Shown here piece after piece: positions 18,357 through 25,938 of a stretch of 64,000 nucleotides of DNA (its first letter is position 1; each line of letters begins with the position of its first letter). The DNA is from Antrihabitans cavernicola (GTDB lineage Bacteria; Actinomycetota; Actinomycetes; Mycobacteriales; Mycobacteriaceae). The notes beneath the pieces are model-generated. The model was not told the origin of the DNA, did no database searches, and saw only the letters and a list, made by a program, of their open reading frames with translations. Both the position numbers and the translations under genes were made by a program. The DNA lies in NCBI RefSeq assembly GCF_008297975.1, contig NZ_VLNY01000007.1, positions 62,001 through 126,000 on the forward strand, given 5' to 3'.

Positions 18357-18373
18357 ATAGCGCTGCTAAACGT

Positions 18374-19648
18374 CTAGCTCGGGGTGAGGAACGCGCCCAA
18401 CGCATTCGCATACGACGCGACGTCGTCGGCGCCCATGAGTTCGCGTGCCGAGTGCATGGCCAGCTGCGCGGCACCGACGTCGACCGTCGACAACCCGGTA
18501 CGCGCCGCGGTGATGGGGCCGATCGTGGAACCGCACGGCAGATCGGCTCGATGAACGTAGCGCTGCAACGGCACTCCCGCCTGATCACAAGCAAGCGCGA
18601 AGGCGCCTGCGCCCGCGGCGTCGGTGGCGTAGCGCAGGTTCTGATTCACCTTGAGCACCGGACCGCCGTTGACCTGGATCCGATGTGCGGGCTCGTGCCG
18701 CTCCCAATAGTTCGGGTGAGTGGCGTGCGCCATGTCGCCGGATGCACAGATCGAACCGGCCATCGTGCGCAAGAAGTCTTCGCGACCGCCGCCGCGCCCC
18801 AACACGATTCGCTCCAGCACCGACCCGAGCAGATCGGACTGGGCACCACGATCGGACGTGCTGCCGACCTCTTCGTGATCGAACAACGCGAGTACCGGAA
18901 TCGCGGATCCGGGCTCGGCCGCAGCGGCCAGCAGCGCCTGAGTCCCTGTGTAGCAGGTTCCTTGATTGTCGAGTCGTGGCGCGCTGACCAACTCGGACCG
19001 CGACCCGATCAGCCCGCTGGGCGCGAGATCGTGCGTCATCAATTCCCAGCCGAGCACTGCGTCGGCATCGACGTCCACCTCGTCGGCGAGGAATCCGATG
19101 AACGACCGCGGTGACTCCCCCACTCCCCACACAGCGTTGACGTGCCGCTGCGGATCGAGATGCACGCCCTTGCGGTCTTCGGACAGGTGAATCGCCAGCT
19201 GCGGGACTCGCAGAATGGGTCGGTCGATGCGAACCAGTTTCTCGCGCAACCCATTTCCGTCACGCACGCTCAATCGGCCGGAGATACCGAGATCGCGATC
19301 GAGCCACGAGTTCAGCCACGCGCCACCGTACGGTTCCAAGCCCAGCAATTGCCAGCCTGCGGACGCCAGGTCGGGATGTTGCTTGACCCGCAGGTTGGGG
19401 CTGTCGGTGTGCCCGCCGACGATGCGGAAAGCCGCATCCGGAGCTGCGCCCTCCGTGCTCCACGCGATCAGCGAACCACCACGGATCAGGAAGTAGCGTC
19501 CCTGCTCCTTCGGCCACGCGTCGGCTTCGGAGAGTTGGGCGAAGCCCGCCGCACCAAGTTGCGTTGCGACAGTCGCGCAGACGTGGAACGGCGACGGTGA
19601 CGCATCGACGAAGGTGCACAATCCGGCGGCAGTTGCATCGGTAGGCAT
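18374..19648 (-). CDS. M18 family aminopeptidase
   Basis: Zinc aminopeptidase of 424 residues (aspartyl aminopeptidase/ApeB family). Metal-binding segments are visible: [37 protein letters not shown], and a C-terminal His in [13 protein letters not shown]. It probably trims acidic N-termini from cytosolic peptides. The start ATG at 19648 fits the family; the longer open frame overlaps the M20 gene. It lies ten bases after the M20 peptidase stop, so the two are co-transcribed. Mycobacteria have an M18 gene (pepC) in the same neighbourhood of purL. Confidence 0.9.
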   Translation of the reverse strand: MPTDATAAGLCTFVDASPSPFHVCATVATQLGAAGFAQLSEADAWPKEQGRYFLIRGGSLIAWSTEGAAPDAAFRIVGGHTDSPNLRVKQHPDLASAGWQLLGLEPYGGAWLNSWLDRDLGISGRLSVRDGNGLREKLVRIDRPILRVPQLAIHLSEDRKGVHLDPQRHVNAVWGVGESPRSFIGFLADEVDVDADAVLGWELMTHDLAPSGLIGSRSELVSAPRLDNQGTCYTGTQALLAAAAEPGSAIPVLALFDHEEVGSTSDRGAQSDLLGSVLERIVLGRGGGREDFLRTMAGSICASGDMAHATHPNYWERHEPAHRIQVNGGPVLKVNQNLRYATDAAGAGAFALACDQAGVPLQRYVHRADLPCGSTIGPITAARTGLSTVDVGAAQLAMHSARELMGADDVASYANALGAFLTPS

Positions 19649-19658
19649 GGGATCGATA

Positions 19659-20990
19659 CTAGAGATCCGCCAGTTTCGCCAAGAGCAAGGTCTCGGCCAG
19701 ACACACCTTTTCGAACTCCGACCAGTGCAATCCTTCGTTCGCACCGTGGGCGCGAGTATCGGGATCCTCGACGCCGGTCACCAGGATCGACGCCGACGGA
19801 AACGCATCGTGGAACTCGCCGATGAACGGGATGGATCCACCGATGCCCATGTCGACGGGCGCGGTGCCCCATGCTTCGCGGAATGCGGATCGCGCTGCGT
19901 CGTATGCCGGTCCGGTGGCGTCGATGGCATAGGGCTGGCCTGTTTCACCGCGAGTCACGGTCACCTTCGCTCCCCACGGCGCGTGGGATTCGAGGTGCTC
20001 GACGAGGGCGTCGAGCGCAGCAGACGCATCCTGTCCAGGCGCGACGCGCATACTCACCTTGGCTTTGGCGTTGGGTACCAACGTGTTCGACGCACCCGTC
20101 GCAGCGGGGCAATCGATGCCGAGGACGGCAATCGCAGGCTTGACCCACATCCGCTCGACGATCGAGCCGGAGCCGATCAGCGAAACCCCTTCCAGCAAGC
20201 CCGATTCCGCGCGCACTCGATCTTCGGGGTAGTCCAGGTCGGCTGCCGTGCCGCTGGTGACACCGGCTACGGCGACGTTACCCTCGTCGTCGTGCAGGGT
20301 CGCGAGCAGCCGCGCGAGGCTGGTCAGCGCGTCCGGCGCCACACCGCCCCAAATGCCCGAGTGCACAGCATGTTCGAGCGTGCTGACGGTGACCTCGCAG
20401 TCGGCAAGACCGCGCAACGAAACGGTCAGTGCGGGAACACCGATATCCCAGTTGGTGGAATCGGCGATGACGATGACGTCGCAACTGAGCCTGTCGCCGT
20501 ACTTCGCCAGCAGCGCGGACAACGAGGGCGAACCCGATTCCTCCTCGCCTTCGACGAACACCGTCACACCCACCGGTGGCGTGCCACCATGTGCCCGGAA
20601 AGCGGCGAGGTGCGCGGCAATGCCCGCTTTGTCGTCGGCAGCTCCGCGTCCGTAGAGCCGTTCGCCGCGCTGGGTCGCAACGAACGGCTCTGTGTCCCAA
20701 AGCTTGTGATCACCTTCGGGCTGGACGTCGTGGTGCGCGTACAGCAGTACCGTCGGCGCACCATCCGGCGCCGGATAGTGCGCGATCACGGCAGGCGCAC
20801 CACCTTCGGCAACAATCTCCACCTCGGGAAACCCAGCTCCACGAAGCAGATCGGCCACGGCCTCGGCACTTCGATGTACCTGATCGCGGCGGGCCGGATC
20901 GGCCCACACGGACTCGATGCGCACGAGTGATTCGAGGTCGGCTCGAACACCTGGTAGGACGGCACGGACGGAGTCGGCGAGATCGGTCAT
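19659..20990 (-). CDS. M20 family dipeptidase/carboxypeptidase-like hydrolase
   Basis: Protein of 443 residues with the M20 two-domain layout. Metal ligands lie in [12 protein letters not shown] (His, Asp), [11 protein letters not shown] (bridging Asp), [10 protein letters not shown] (catalytic Glu pair) and [11 protein letters not shown] (C-terminal His). A dimerisation domain is inserted around residues 190-330. It probably cleaves dipeptides in the cytosol. The start ATG at 20990 is preferred over the open frame to 21197, which overlaps the upstream gene. Eleven bases separate it from the ParB-like gene. Confidence 0.9.
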   Translation of the reverse strand: MTDLADSVRAVLPGVRADLESLVRIESVWADPARRDQVHRSAEAVADLLRGAGFPEVEIVAEGGAPAVIAHYPAPDGAPTVLLYAHHDVQPEGDHKLWDTEPFVATQRGERLYGRGAADDKAGIAAHLAAFRAHGGTPPVGVTVFVEGEEESGSPSLSALLAKYGDRLSCDVIVIADSTNWDIGVPALTVSLRGLADCEVTVSTLEHAVHSGIWGGVAPDALTSLARLLATLHDDEGNVAVAGVTSGTAADLDYPEDRVRAESGLLEGVSLIGSGSIVERMWVKPAIAVLGIDCPAATGASNTLVPNAKAKVSMRVAPGQDASAALDALVEHLESHAPWGAKVTVTRGETGQPYAIDATGPAYDAARSAFREAWGTAPVDMGIGGSIPFIGEFHDAFPSASILVTGVEDPDTRAHGANEGLHWSEFEKVCLAETLLLAKLADL

Positions 20991-21001
20991 GGTGAAAGAG
21001 C

Positions 21002-21790
21002 CTACGGCGGCGCGTCGACGGTCGATGGTGGGTCGTTTCCGTGCACGGACCGGCACCAGTGCGCACTGGGCCAACTCAGGTTCTCGACACCGTCTCGACG
21101 GGCGAGTTCGGTGATGTAGACCTGAATGTCGGCGAGATCGGTCGGCGCGCTTTCGCGTAGTCGCGTCACGGTCGGCATCACCTCTTCGATCCACCACGTA
21201 CTGGCAAGGCTGTGCGGGTCGACGTCGGCCCGCGAGCTCCGGCCGTCACGGTCCCTGCGAAATCCCCATGCCAACGCCGAATCGGCGAGGCGAGACCAGT
21301 CGGCGGGTCGGTCCAACCACAACTGCCGACGAACGTCGTCCGGAAGCGGTACCTCTTCGAGAAACCGCCGCTCCGCGCGCTTGGACGGTAGGTCGTCGGC
21401 GGTGAGACAACTGCACACGAACGCGACCGAACAGATCCGATGTACCCGTGCGGGAAGGTGCGTCCAGTCGAGTTCGCGGCCGGCGGCCACCCGGTGGTGA
21501 CCGTCGACCACGAAGTACAACTCCCCCAGCCGAATCAGCTCGATCGGCGGTGGTATTTCACCGCGGTCGAACCTCTCGAGGACTTCCGAATACCTGCTCG
21601 TTCGGCGACGTGGCCGAAAGTGGTCGTCGAAATCGTCCGATCGTGCGACCGAGCCGAGCACCTGCGCGAGCGGGACTTCGGCATCGTAGGAACCCATGGA
21701 GCCGTCGTCTCCGGCGGCGCTGACCACATCAGCCAGCGAAACCAACCCCTCGGGCCTGCGGATTCCACGCCACCACCCCATAACCGTCAC
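21002..21790 (-). CDS. ParB/sulfiredoxin-fold domain protein
   Basis: Protein of 262 residues. The segment PPIELIRLGELYFVVDGHHR with VAAGRELDWTHLPARV is the ParB N-terminal-like fold, about residues 85-125; no ParB-type helix-turn-helix or C-terminal dimer domain is evident. The remaining part is charged and Trp-rich and not recognised. The GTG at 21790 overlaps the DUF1330 stop (GTGA); ATG at 21781 is an alternative start. It is not a chromosome-segregation ParB, given its context. Possible nucleic-acid or nucleotide-binding role. Confidence 0.72.
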   Translation of the reverse strand: MTVMGWWRGIRRPEGLVSLADVVSAAGDDGSMGSYDAEVPLAQVLGSVARSDDFDDHFRPRRRTSRYSEVLERFDRGEIPPPIELIRLGELYFVVDGHHRVAAGRELDWTHLPARVHRICSVAFVCSCLTADDLPSKRAERRFLEEVPLPDDVRRQLWLDRPADWSRLADSALAWGFRRDRDGRSSRADVDPHSLASTWWIEEVMPTVTRLRESAPTDLADIQVYITELARRDGVENLSWPSAHWCRSVHGNDPPSTVDAPP

Positions 21791-22098
21791 CGCTCCGAAT
21801 TCGATGGCGCGACACCATGCACGAACAGCAGCCGCCGATCCACGGCGTCTTTGCGAAGTTTCAGCGCCTCCACATAGTCGCTCGATGCGTACCAGTCTTC
21901 GAGGTGCTTCATGTCGGGGAACTCGACTACGACCACCCGCCGGTCGTCGTCCCAGTCACCCTCGGCGACAACCGGCTCGGCACCGCGTACGACGTAGCGC
22001 CCACCATGTTTCTCGATGGACGCCGCGGCCAACTTCATGTACTGCCCGGCGAGGCTTTCGTCACGAATGCGTACTTCGGAGATCACATAGGCGGACAC
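21787..22098 (-). CDS. DUF1330 domain protein
   Basis: Protein of 103 residues with the DUF1330 ferredoxin-like alpha/beta fold: strand AYVISEVRIRDES, helix YMKLAAASIEKHGGRYVVRG, strand VVVVEFPDMKHLEDWYAS. The family resembles small dimeric monooxygenase-like folds but has no proven reaction. The first 16 bases overlap the end of the patatin gene and the stop overlaps the ParB-like gene, so translation of the three is probably coupled. Confidence 0.85.
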   Translation of the reverse strand: MSAYVISEVRIRDESLAGQYMKLAAASIEKHGGRYVVRGAEPVVAEGDWDDDRRVVVVEFPDMKHLEDWYASSDYVEALKLRKDAVDRRLLFVHGVAPSNSER

Positions 22099-23060
22099 GA
22101 ATTCACACTAGGTGCTGGAGCACGCTCCACGTCAAGCAGTCGAGCGACGCCGAAATCGGCGAGCTGCTCGGCACGGGCTCGGCCTTGGTCGTAGCCCGCT
22201 CTGGCGGCCGCCGGACGCAGCGACAGATCCATCGCATTGGCGCCGAACATGTGCTCCGCGTTGGCTTCCGGGAAGATCGTCTCCACTCTGCTACCACTGG
22301 CGCGCAGTTCGGCGACCTGAGTTTCGAGGTGCGTTCCCCACTCCACCGGAGTCCGTGACCTGCCACCGAAAGGTGACAGCACCAGCACCCGTCCGCATCC
22401 GGCTGCCAGATCGGCATTCTCGGCGTTGGTTCGGTAACCGCCGTCGATGTAGCGACCGTCCCCGATCCGATGGGCGAAGCCACTGGAACAGCTGGCCGCC
22501 ACCGCGTCAACCAGGTCGACCCCGCTGTGCCGGTCGAACACGACCGATTCACCGGTTCGGGCATCGACCGCCGTGATCAGCACGGTCCGTTTCGGCCAGT
22601 CCTGGCTCGGTAGCCGGGACGCGACCATTGCGCGCCACTGGGTAGAGCGATCCCCCGCAGGGTCCAGGTCGAGTGCCGCGGCGCCCATGCTGCGGCGCAT
22701 GTCAGCCACATCGTGAGCAGCGACGATGATCTTGCGCGTTCGCTCCATGTTGTCCGCGGCCGAGGCGATCGGAGCGCGGCCTGGGCCGGACCCGACCGGA
22801 CCGGTCCGTTGCGGCGGCGCGACGAGGGTGGCGGCATACAGGTCGGTCGGGCTCGCGCCTGCGATCTGGGCTGCAGCCGTCGAGCCTGCTGACGTGCCGA
22901 TGGTCACGTCGGCTGTTGTCACATCCAGCCCGGCATCGAACAGACCGGCAACGACGCCGATCAGCCACGCGTTGCCGGTCGAACCGCCGCCGCCGAGGAC
23001 TATTGCTCGACCGCGGGCTGTCGTCGAATCGACGTTCTGAAAAGAAGGTGTTGTGTTCAT
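22083..23060 (-). CDS. Patatin-like phospholipase
   Basis: Cytosolic lipid acyl hydrolase of 325 residues. Family motifs are present: glycine-rich oxyanion loop VLGGGGSTGNAW near residue 22, nucleophile elbow GTSAG in TIGTSAGSTAAAQIAG, and the catalytic Asp in YIDGGYRT. The start ATG at 23060 follows GAAAGG. Heads the coupled set patatin-DUF1330-ParB-like. Patatins also occur as CBASS effectors, but no nucleotide cyclase is nearby, so a housekeeping or stress lipase is more likely. Confidence 0.88.
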   Translation of the reverse strand: MNTTPSFQNVDSTTARGRAIVLGGGGSTGNAWLIGVVAGLFDAGLDVTTADVTIGTSAGSTAAAQIAGASPTDLYAATLVAPPQRTGPVGSGPGRAPIASAADNMERTRKIIVAAHDVADMRRSMGAAALDLDPAGDRSTQWRAMVASRLPSQDWPKRTVLITAVDARTGESVVFDRHSGVDLVDAVAASCSSGFAHRIGDGRYIDGGYRTNAENADLAAGCGRVLVLSPFGGRSRTPVEWGTHLETQVAELRASGSRVETIFPEANAEHMFGANAMDLSLRPAAARAGYDQGRARAEQLADFGVARLLDVERAPAPSVNSCPPM

Positions 23061-23107
23061 GGGAGTTGCCTTTCGCGAATTGTCTTCACGGGCGCTCCCG
23101 GTGGCGA

Positions 23108-23167
23108 CTAGTTCGGTCGCGCGATCGTGCATTGCAGGGGAGCACCCACTACGGATACTGCGAACAT
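23108..23167 (-). CDS. Possible 19-residue leader peptide with perfect Shine-Dalgarno
   Basis: A 19-codon frame (MFAVSVVGAPLQCTIARPN, TAG stop) begins at 23167 directly after AGGAGGTGAGACCC, a nine-base match to the anti-Shine-Dalgarno sequence. It ends 47 bases before the patatin ATG. No other gene claims this stretch. It could be a regulatory leader ORF or a small expressed peptide. The support is the ribosome-binding site and position only; no family is recognised. Confidence 0.45.
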   Translation of the reverse strand: MFAVSVVGAPLQCTIARPN

Positions 23168-23227
23168 GGGTCTCACCTCCTGCCGGTCGACAACGATCGA
23201 CGCGACATTAGCACCGCGACCGGCGCT

Positions 23228-23293
23228 CGCGCACTCGAGTTTCTGCCCGCACACCCCGAATTGGGGACGCGCGGGTCGGAACTCGAGTGCGCG
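23228..23293. repeat. 66-bp nested inverted repeat in a divergent intergenic region
   Basis: CGCGCACTCGAGTT at 23228-23241 is perfectly complementary to AACTCGAGTGCGCG at 23280-23293. Inside, CCCGC/GCGGG and CCCC/GGGG around GAATT continue the dyad with short mismatches. It lies between the patatin leader and the methionine aminopeptidase gene. It could be a cruciform, a shared operator or an inverted duplication remnant. Confidence 0.75.
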
Positions 23294-23320
23294 GCCGCTC
23301 CAGGTCGCCCTCAACACTCT

Positions 23321-23334
23321 GGTATTTTAATACC
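23321..23334. promoter_or_regulatory. AT-rich palindrome upstream of the aminopeptidase gene
   Basis: GGTATT-TT-AATACC, a perfect dyad 30 bases before the TTG start of the M24 gene. AT-rich in a GC-rich setting, it may contain or overlap a -10 element, or serve as an operator. Confidence 0.45.
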
Positions 23335-23364
23335 GGTCATGCCCGAACTGGATGGAGAGACGAT

Positions 23365-24123
23365 TTGCTGGAACTGAAGACACCTCGCGAGGTCGACGCG
23401 ATGCGCGTTACCGGCGCATTCATTCATGAACTGCTCGACGACCTCGCAGCGATGGCCGAGCCGGGGGTGAACCTGCTCGACCTCGAGCACCGCGCCCGCC
23501 AACTGATCACGGAGCGTGGCGCCGTGTCGTGCTACTGGGATTACGCGCCGTCGTTCGGGCGGGGTCCGTTTCGCAACGTGATCTGCCTGTCGGTCAATGA
23601 TGCTGTGCTACATGGTCTTCCACACGACTACGTGCTGTGCGACGCAGATCTGCTGTCCATGGACATCGCGGTGTCGATCGATGGCTGGGTAGCGGATTCG
23701 GCGCGGAGTCTGATTGTCGGTGTCCCGCAACCCGAAGACGAGCGCCTCATCGAAGCAACAGAACGGGCACTGACCGCAGGCATTGCCGCTGCCGTGCCCG
23801 GTAACCGTTTGGGCGACATCTCGGCGGCAATCGGAGCCGTGGCGGCCGACTGCGGCTATCCGGTCAACACCGAATTCGGTGGGCACGGCCTCGGTCGCAC
23901 GATGCACGAAGACCCACACGTCACCAACACCGGACGCGCGGGCCGAGGCCTGAAGTTGAAACCAGGATTGACGCTTGCGCTCGAACCGTGGTTCGCCCGC
24001 ACCACAGACAAGATCGTCTACGACCCCGACGGGTGGACCATCCGCTCCGCCGATGGATCTCGAACCGCGCACAGCGAGCACACCATTGCCGTCACAGACG
24101 GTGCTGCAGCGATATTGACCTAA
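23365..24123 (+). CDS. map: M24 methionine aminopeptidase (type I-like)
   Basis: Removes initiator methionine from nascent proteins. The protein has 252 residues. The five metal ligands are recognisable: Asp in MDIAVSIDG and VADSAR, His in GHGLGRTMHEDPH, Glu in LALEPWF, and Glu in HSEHTIAV. The TTG at 23365 is chosen because it follows GGAGAG and opens with the family-typical ELKTPREVDAM; the frame upstream is non-coding in appearance. Probably a second map copy, since the housekeeping one is usually in the sec/ribosomal region. Its stop lies inside a tandem repeat shared with purQ. Confidence 0.9.
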   Translation: MLELKTPREVDAMRVTGAFIHELLDDLAAMAEPGVNLLDLEHRARQLITERGAVSCYWDYAPSFGRGPFRNVICLSVNDAVLHGLPHDYVLCDADLLSMDIAVSIDGWVADSARSLIVGVPQPEDERLIEATERALTAGIAAAVPGNRLGDISAAIGAVAADCGYPVNTEFGGHGLGRTMHEDPHVTNTGRAGRGLKLKPGLTLALEPWFARTTDKIVYDPDGWTIRSADGSRTAHSEHTIAVTDGAAAILT

Positions 24124-24190
24124 GCGGTGTTGATCTAAGCGGTGTTGATCTAAGCGGTGTTGGATCTAAGCGGAGTTGATCTAAGCGGAG
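24115..24190. repeat. Five-unit tandem repeat across the convergent map/purQ 3' ends
   Basis: Units TTGACCTAAGCGGTG, TTGATCTAAGCGGTG (twice), TTGGATCTAAGCGGAG (16 bases) and TTGATCTAAGCGGAG. The first unit carries the map stop (TAA) and the last the purQ stop (TAG on the minus strand), so copies repeat stop codons for both genes. Confidence 0.92.
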
Positions 24191-24858
24191 ACCAGCGAGT
24201 CCAGGACCGACAGGAACAGGCCCAACCCGTCGTCGCTGGGGCCGGTGAGGGCTTCGGTTGCGTGCTCGGGGTGCGGCATCAATCCGACCACCCGACCGTT
24301 CGCCGATGCGATACCCGCGATCCCGCGCTGCGAGCCGTTCGGGTTGTCGCCTGCGTAGCGGAACACCACTCGGCCTTCACCTTCGAGCTCGTCGAGCACC
24401 TGCTCCGACGCCTGGAACCGGCCTTCACCCGACTTAAGCGGCACCAGAATTTCGGCGCCGGCCTCGTAACGCGACGACCAGGCGGTGGAGTTGGCTTCGA
24501 CCTTCAGCCACTGGTCGCGGCAGATGAAGTGCAGACCCTGGTTGCGAGTGAGCGCACCCGGGAGCAGCCCCGCCTCGCACAGCACCTGGAAACCGTTGCA
24601 GATGCCGAGAACCGGGAGCCCACCCTTGGCGGCCTCGACGACCTCGCCCATCACCGGCGCGAAGCGAGCGATGGCACCGGCACGCAGGTAGTCGCCATAG
24701 GAGAAACCGCCGGGCACGACGACGGCGTCGACACCCTTCAGATCGGCATCGCCGTGCCACAGACTGACAGCCTCGGCGCCTGCAAGATTGACTGCGCGGG
24801 CAGCGTCGACGTCGTCGAGGGTGCCGGGGAAGGTGATGACTCCGATACGCGCGGTCAT
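24181..24858 (-). CDS. purQ: FGAM synthase glutaminase subunit PurQ
   Basis: Supplies ammonia from glutamine to PurL. The protein has 225 residues. It is a class I glutamine amidotransferase with nucleophile Cys in GICNGFQ and the His-Glu pair in PHPEHA. The N-terminal [17 protein letters not shown] is characteristic. It follows purS by 91 bases. The last codons and stop sit in the final unit of a 15-bp tandem repeat, giving a second in-frame TAG 15 bases downstream. Confidence 0.96.
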   Translation of the reverse strand: MTARIGVITFPGTLDDVDAARAVNLAGAEAVSLWHGDADLKGVDAVVVPGGFSYGDYLRAGAIARFAPVMGEVVEAAKGGLPVLGICNGFQVLCEAGLLPGALTRNQGLHFICRDQWLKVEANSTAWSSRYEAGAEILVPLKSGEGRFQASEQVLDELEGEGRVVFRYAGDNPNGSQRGIAGIASANGRVVGLMPHPEHATEALTGPSDDGLGLFLSVLDSLVSA

Positions 24859-24949
24859 GAGACGAGGGCCTTTCTGAGCATCGCAATGAGTACCGGAGCG
24901 CAGCGAGGAACGGAATGAGGAGCGGAGGAAGGCCTCGAGGCGGGGAATG

Positions 24950-25186
24950 TCACTGCAGACGCGTCACTTTCCAGTCTTCGATCACGGTGTTGGCGAGCAG
25001 CGATTCTGCGATCTTCGCCAACTCGTCGTCATCGACGTCGTCACCGACCTCGAGCTCGAATCGCTTGCCCTGACGCACATCGGAGACGCCGTTGAATCCG
25101 AGTCGCGGGAGTGCGCCGACAATGGCCTGTCCCTGCGGATCGAGGATCTCGGCCTTCGGCATGACATCGACCACGACACGAGCCAC
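24950..25186 (-). CDS. purS: FGAM synthase subunit PurS
   Basis: Small bridging subunit of the PurL-PurQ-PurS complex, 78 residues. Typical motifs are [19 protein letters not shown] and the C-terminal [10 protein letters not shown]. The GTG start at 25186 follows AGGAGG closely. The gap to purQ holds a purine-rich imperfect repeat (GAGGAACGGAATGAGGAGCG). Confidence 0.95.
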   Translation of the reverse strand: MARVVVDVMPKAEILDPQGQAIVGALPRLGFNGVSDVRQGKRFELEVGDDVDDDELAKIAESLLANTVIEDWKVTRLQ

Positions 25187-25290
25187 GTGCAGCCTCCTGC
25201 GGTTTGAAGCGATTTGGGCCTAGCCGACCCTGACGAGCACGAAGTTTACCGGTCCCTGCCTAAGGCCTCGCAAGCGCGCATACTGGCCAC

Positions 25291-25938
25291 ATGCGAGTAG
25301 CCCACTTCCGTCACTCCTGCATCCTCGTCGAGCTCAACGGCTCGAAAATCCTGTTCGACCCGGGCACGTTTTCGCACGGGTTCGAAGGAATCACCGGCCT
25401 CGACGCCATCTTCATCACCCACCAGCACCCCGATCACGCCGATACCGCGCGCCTACCTGCGTTGATCGACGCCAATCCGAACGCCAAGCTGTTCGCGGAC
25501 CCGCAGACCGCCGAGAAGCTGGGCGATGCCTGGACAGCGGTTCGTGCAGGCGATGTGCAGCAGATCGGCGATGTCCAGATCACCGGTGACGGCGGCAAGC
25601 ATGCCGTCATCCATCCCGAGATTCCGGTGGTCGACAACACCGTCTATTTGGTGGGCACCGCCGACAAGCCTGCCCAGCTCATGCATCCCGGCGATTCGCT
25701 CTACGTGCCCGATCGCGAGATCGACGTCCTCGCCGTCCCCGCGGTCGCACCGTGGATGAAGGTCAGTGAAGCCGTTGAGTACCTCCGCGCCGTCAAGCCA
25801 CGCTTCGCGTTCCCCATCCACCAGGAAGTCGCATCCAGCAACGGGCGCGCTGTCTACTACGCGCGGCTCGACGAGATGAAGCCCGATGGCACCGACTTCC
25901 GCGTGCTGCCGGAGGAAGAATCGCTGGATCTGACCTAA
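25291..25938 (+). CDS. Metallo-beta-lactamase-fold hydrolase
   Basis: Protein of 215 residues of the UlaG-like (Lactamase_B_3) type. Metal motif THQHPDHAD at about residues 49-57, an early His in HFRHSC and a terminal His in FPIHQEV complete the binuclear site. Cytosolic; substrate unknown, related enzymes hydrolyse lactones or phosphodiesters. Divergent from purS. Its stop overlaps the stop of the convergent flavoprotein gene by two bases. Confidence 0.88.
   Translation: MRVAHFRHSCILVELNGSKILFDPGTFSHGFEGITGLDAIFITHQHPDHADTARLPALIDANPNAKLFADPQTAEKLGDAWTAVRAGDVQQIGDVQITGDGGKHAVIHPEIPVVDNTVYLVGTADKPAQLMHPGDSLYVPDREIDVLAVPAVAPWMKVSEAVEYLRAVKPRFAFPIHQEVASSNGRAVYYARLDEMKPDGTDFRVLPEEESLDLT

Noticed and set aside
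18249-18373. SAM-type riboswitch upstream of metN
   Set aside because: I could not match the core of SAM-I, SAM-II or SAM-IV; only a short dyad is present.
21002-21790. Chromosome-partition ParB
   Set aside because: No ParA gene, no parS-like site and no typical helix-turn-helix or C-terminal domain.
22083-23060. CBASS-type antiphage system with patatin effector
   Set aside because: No CD-NTase, Cap2/Cap3 or other sensor gene is adjacent; the neighbours are DUF1330 and a ParB-like protein.
24859-24949. Purine-rich imperfect repeat between purS and purQ as a riboswitch or small gene
   Set aside because: GAGGAACGGAATGAGGAGCG-type sequence is common between actinobacterial genes and shows no stable fold or start.
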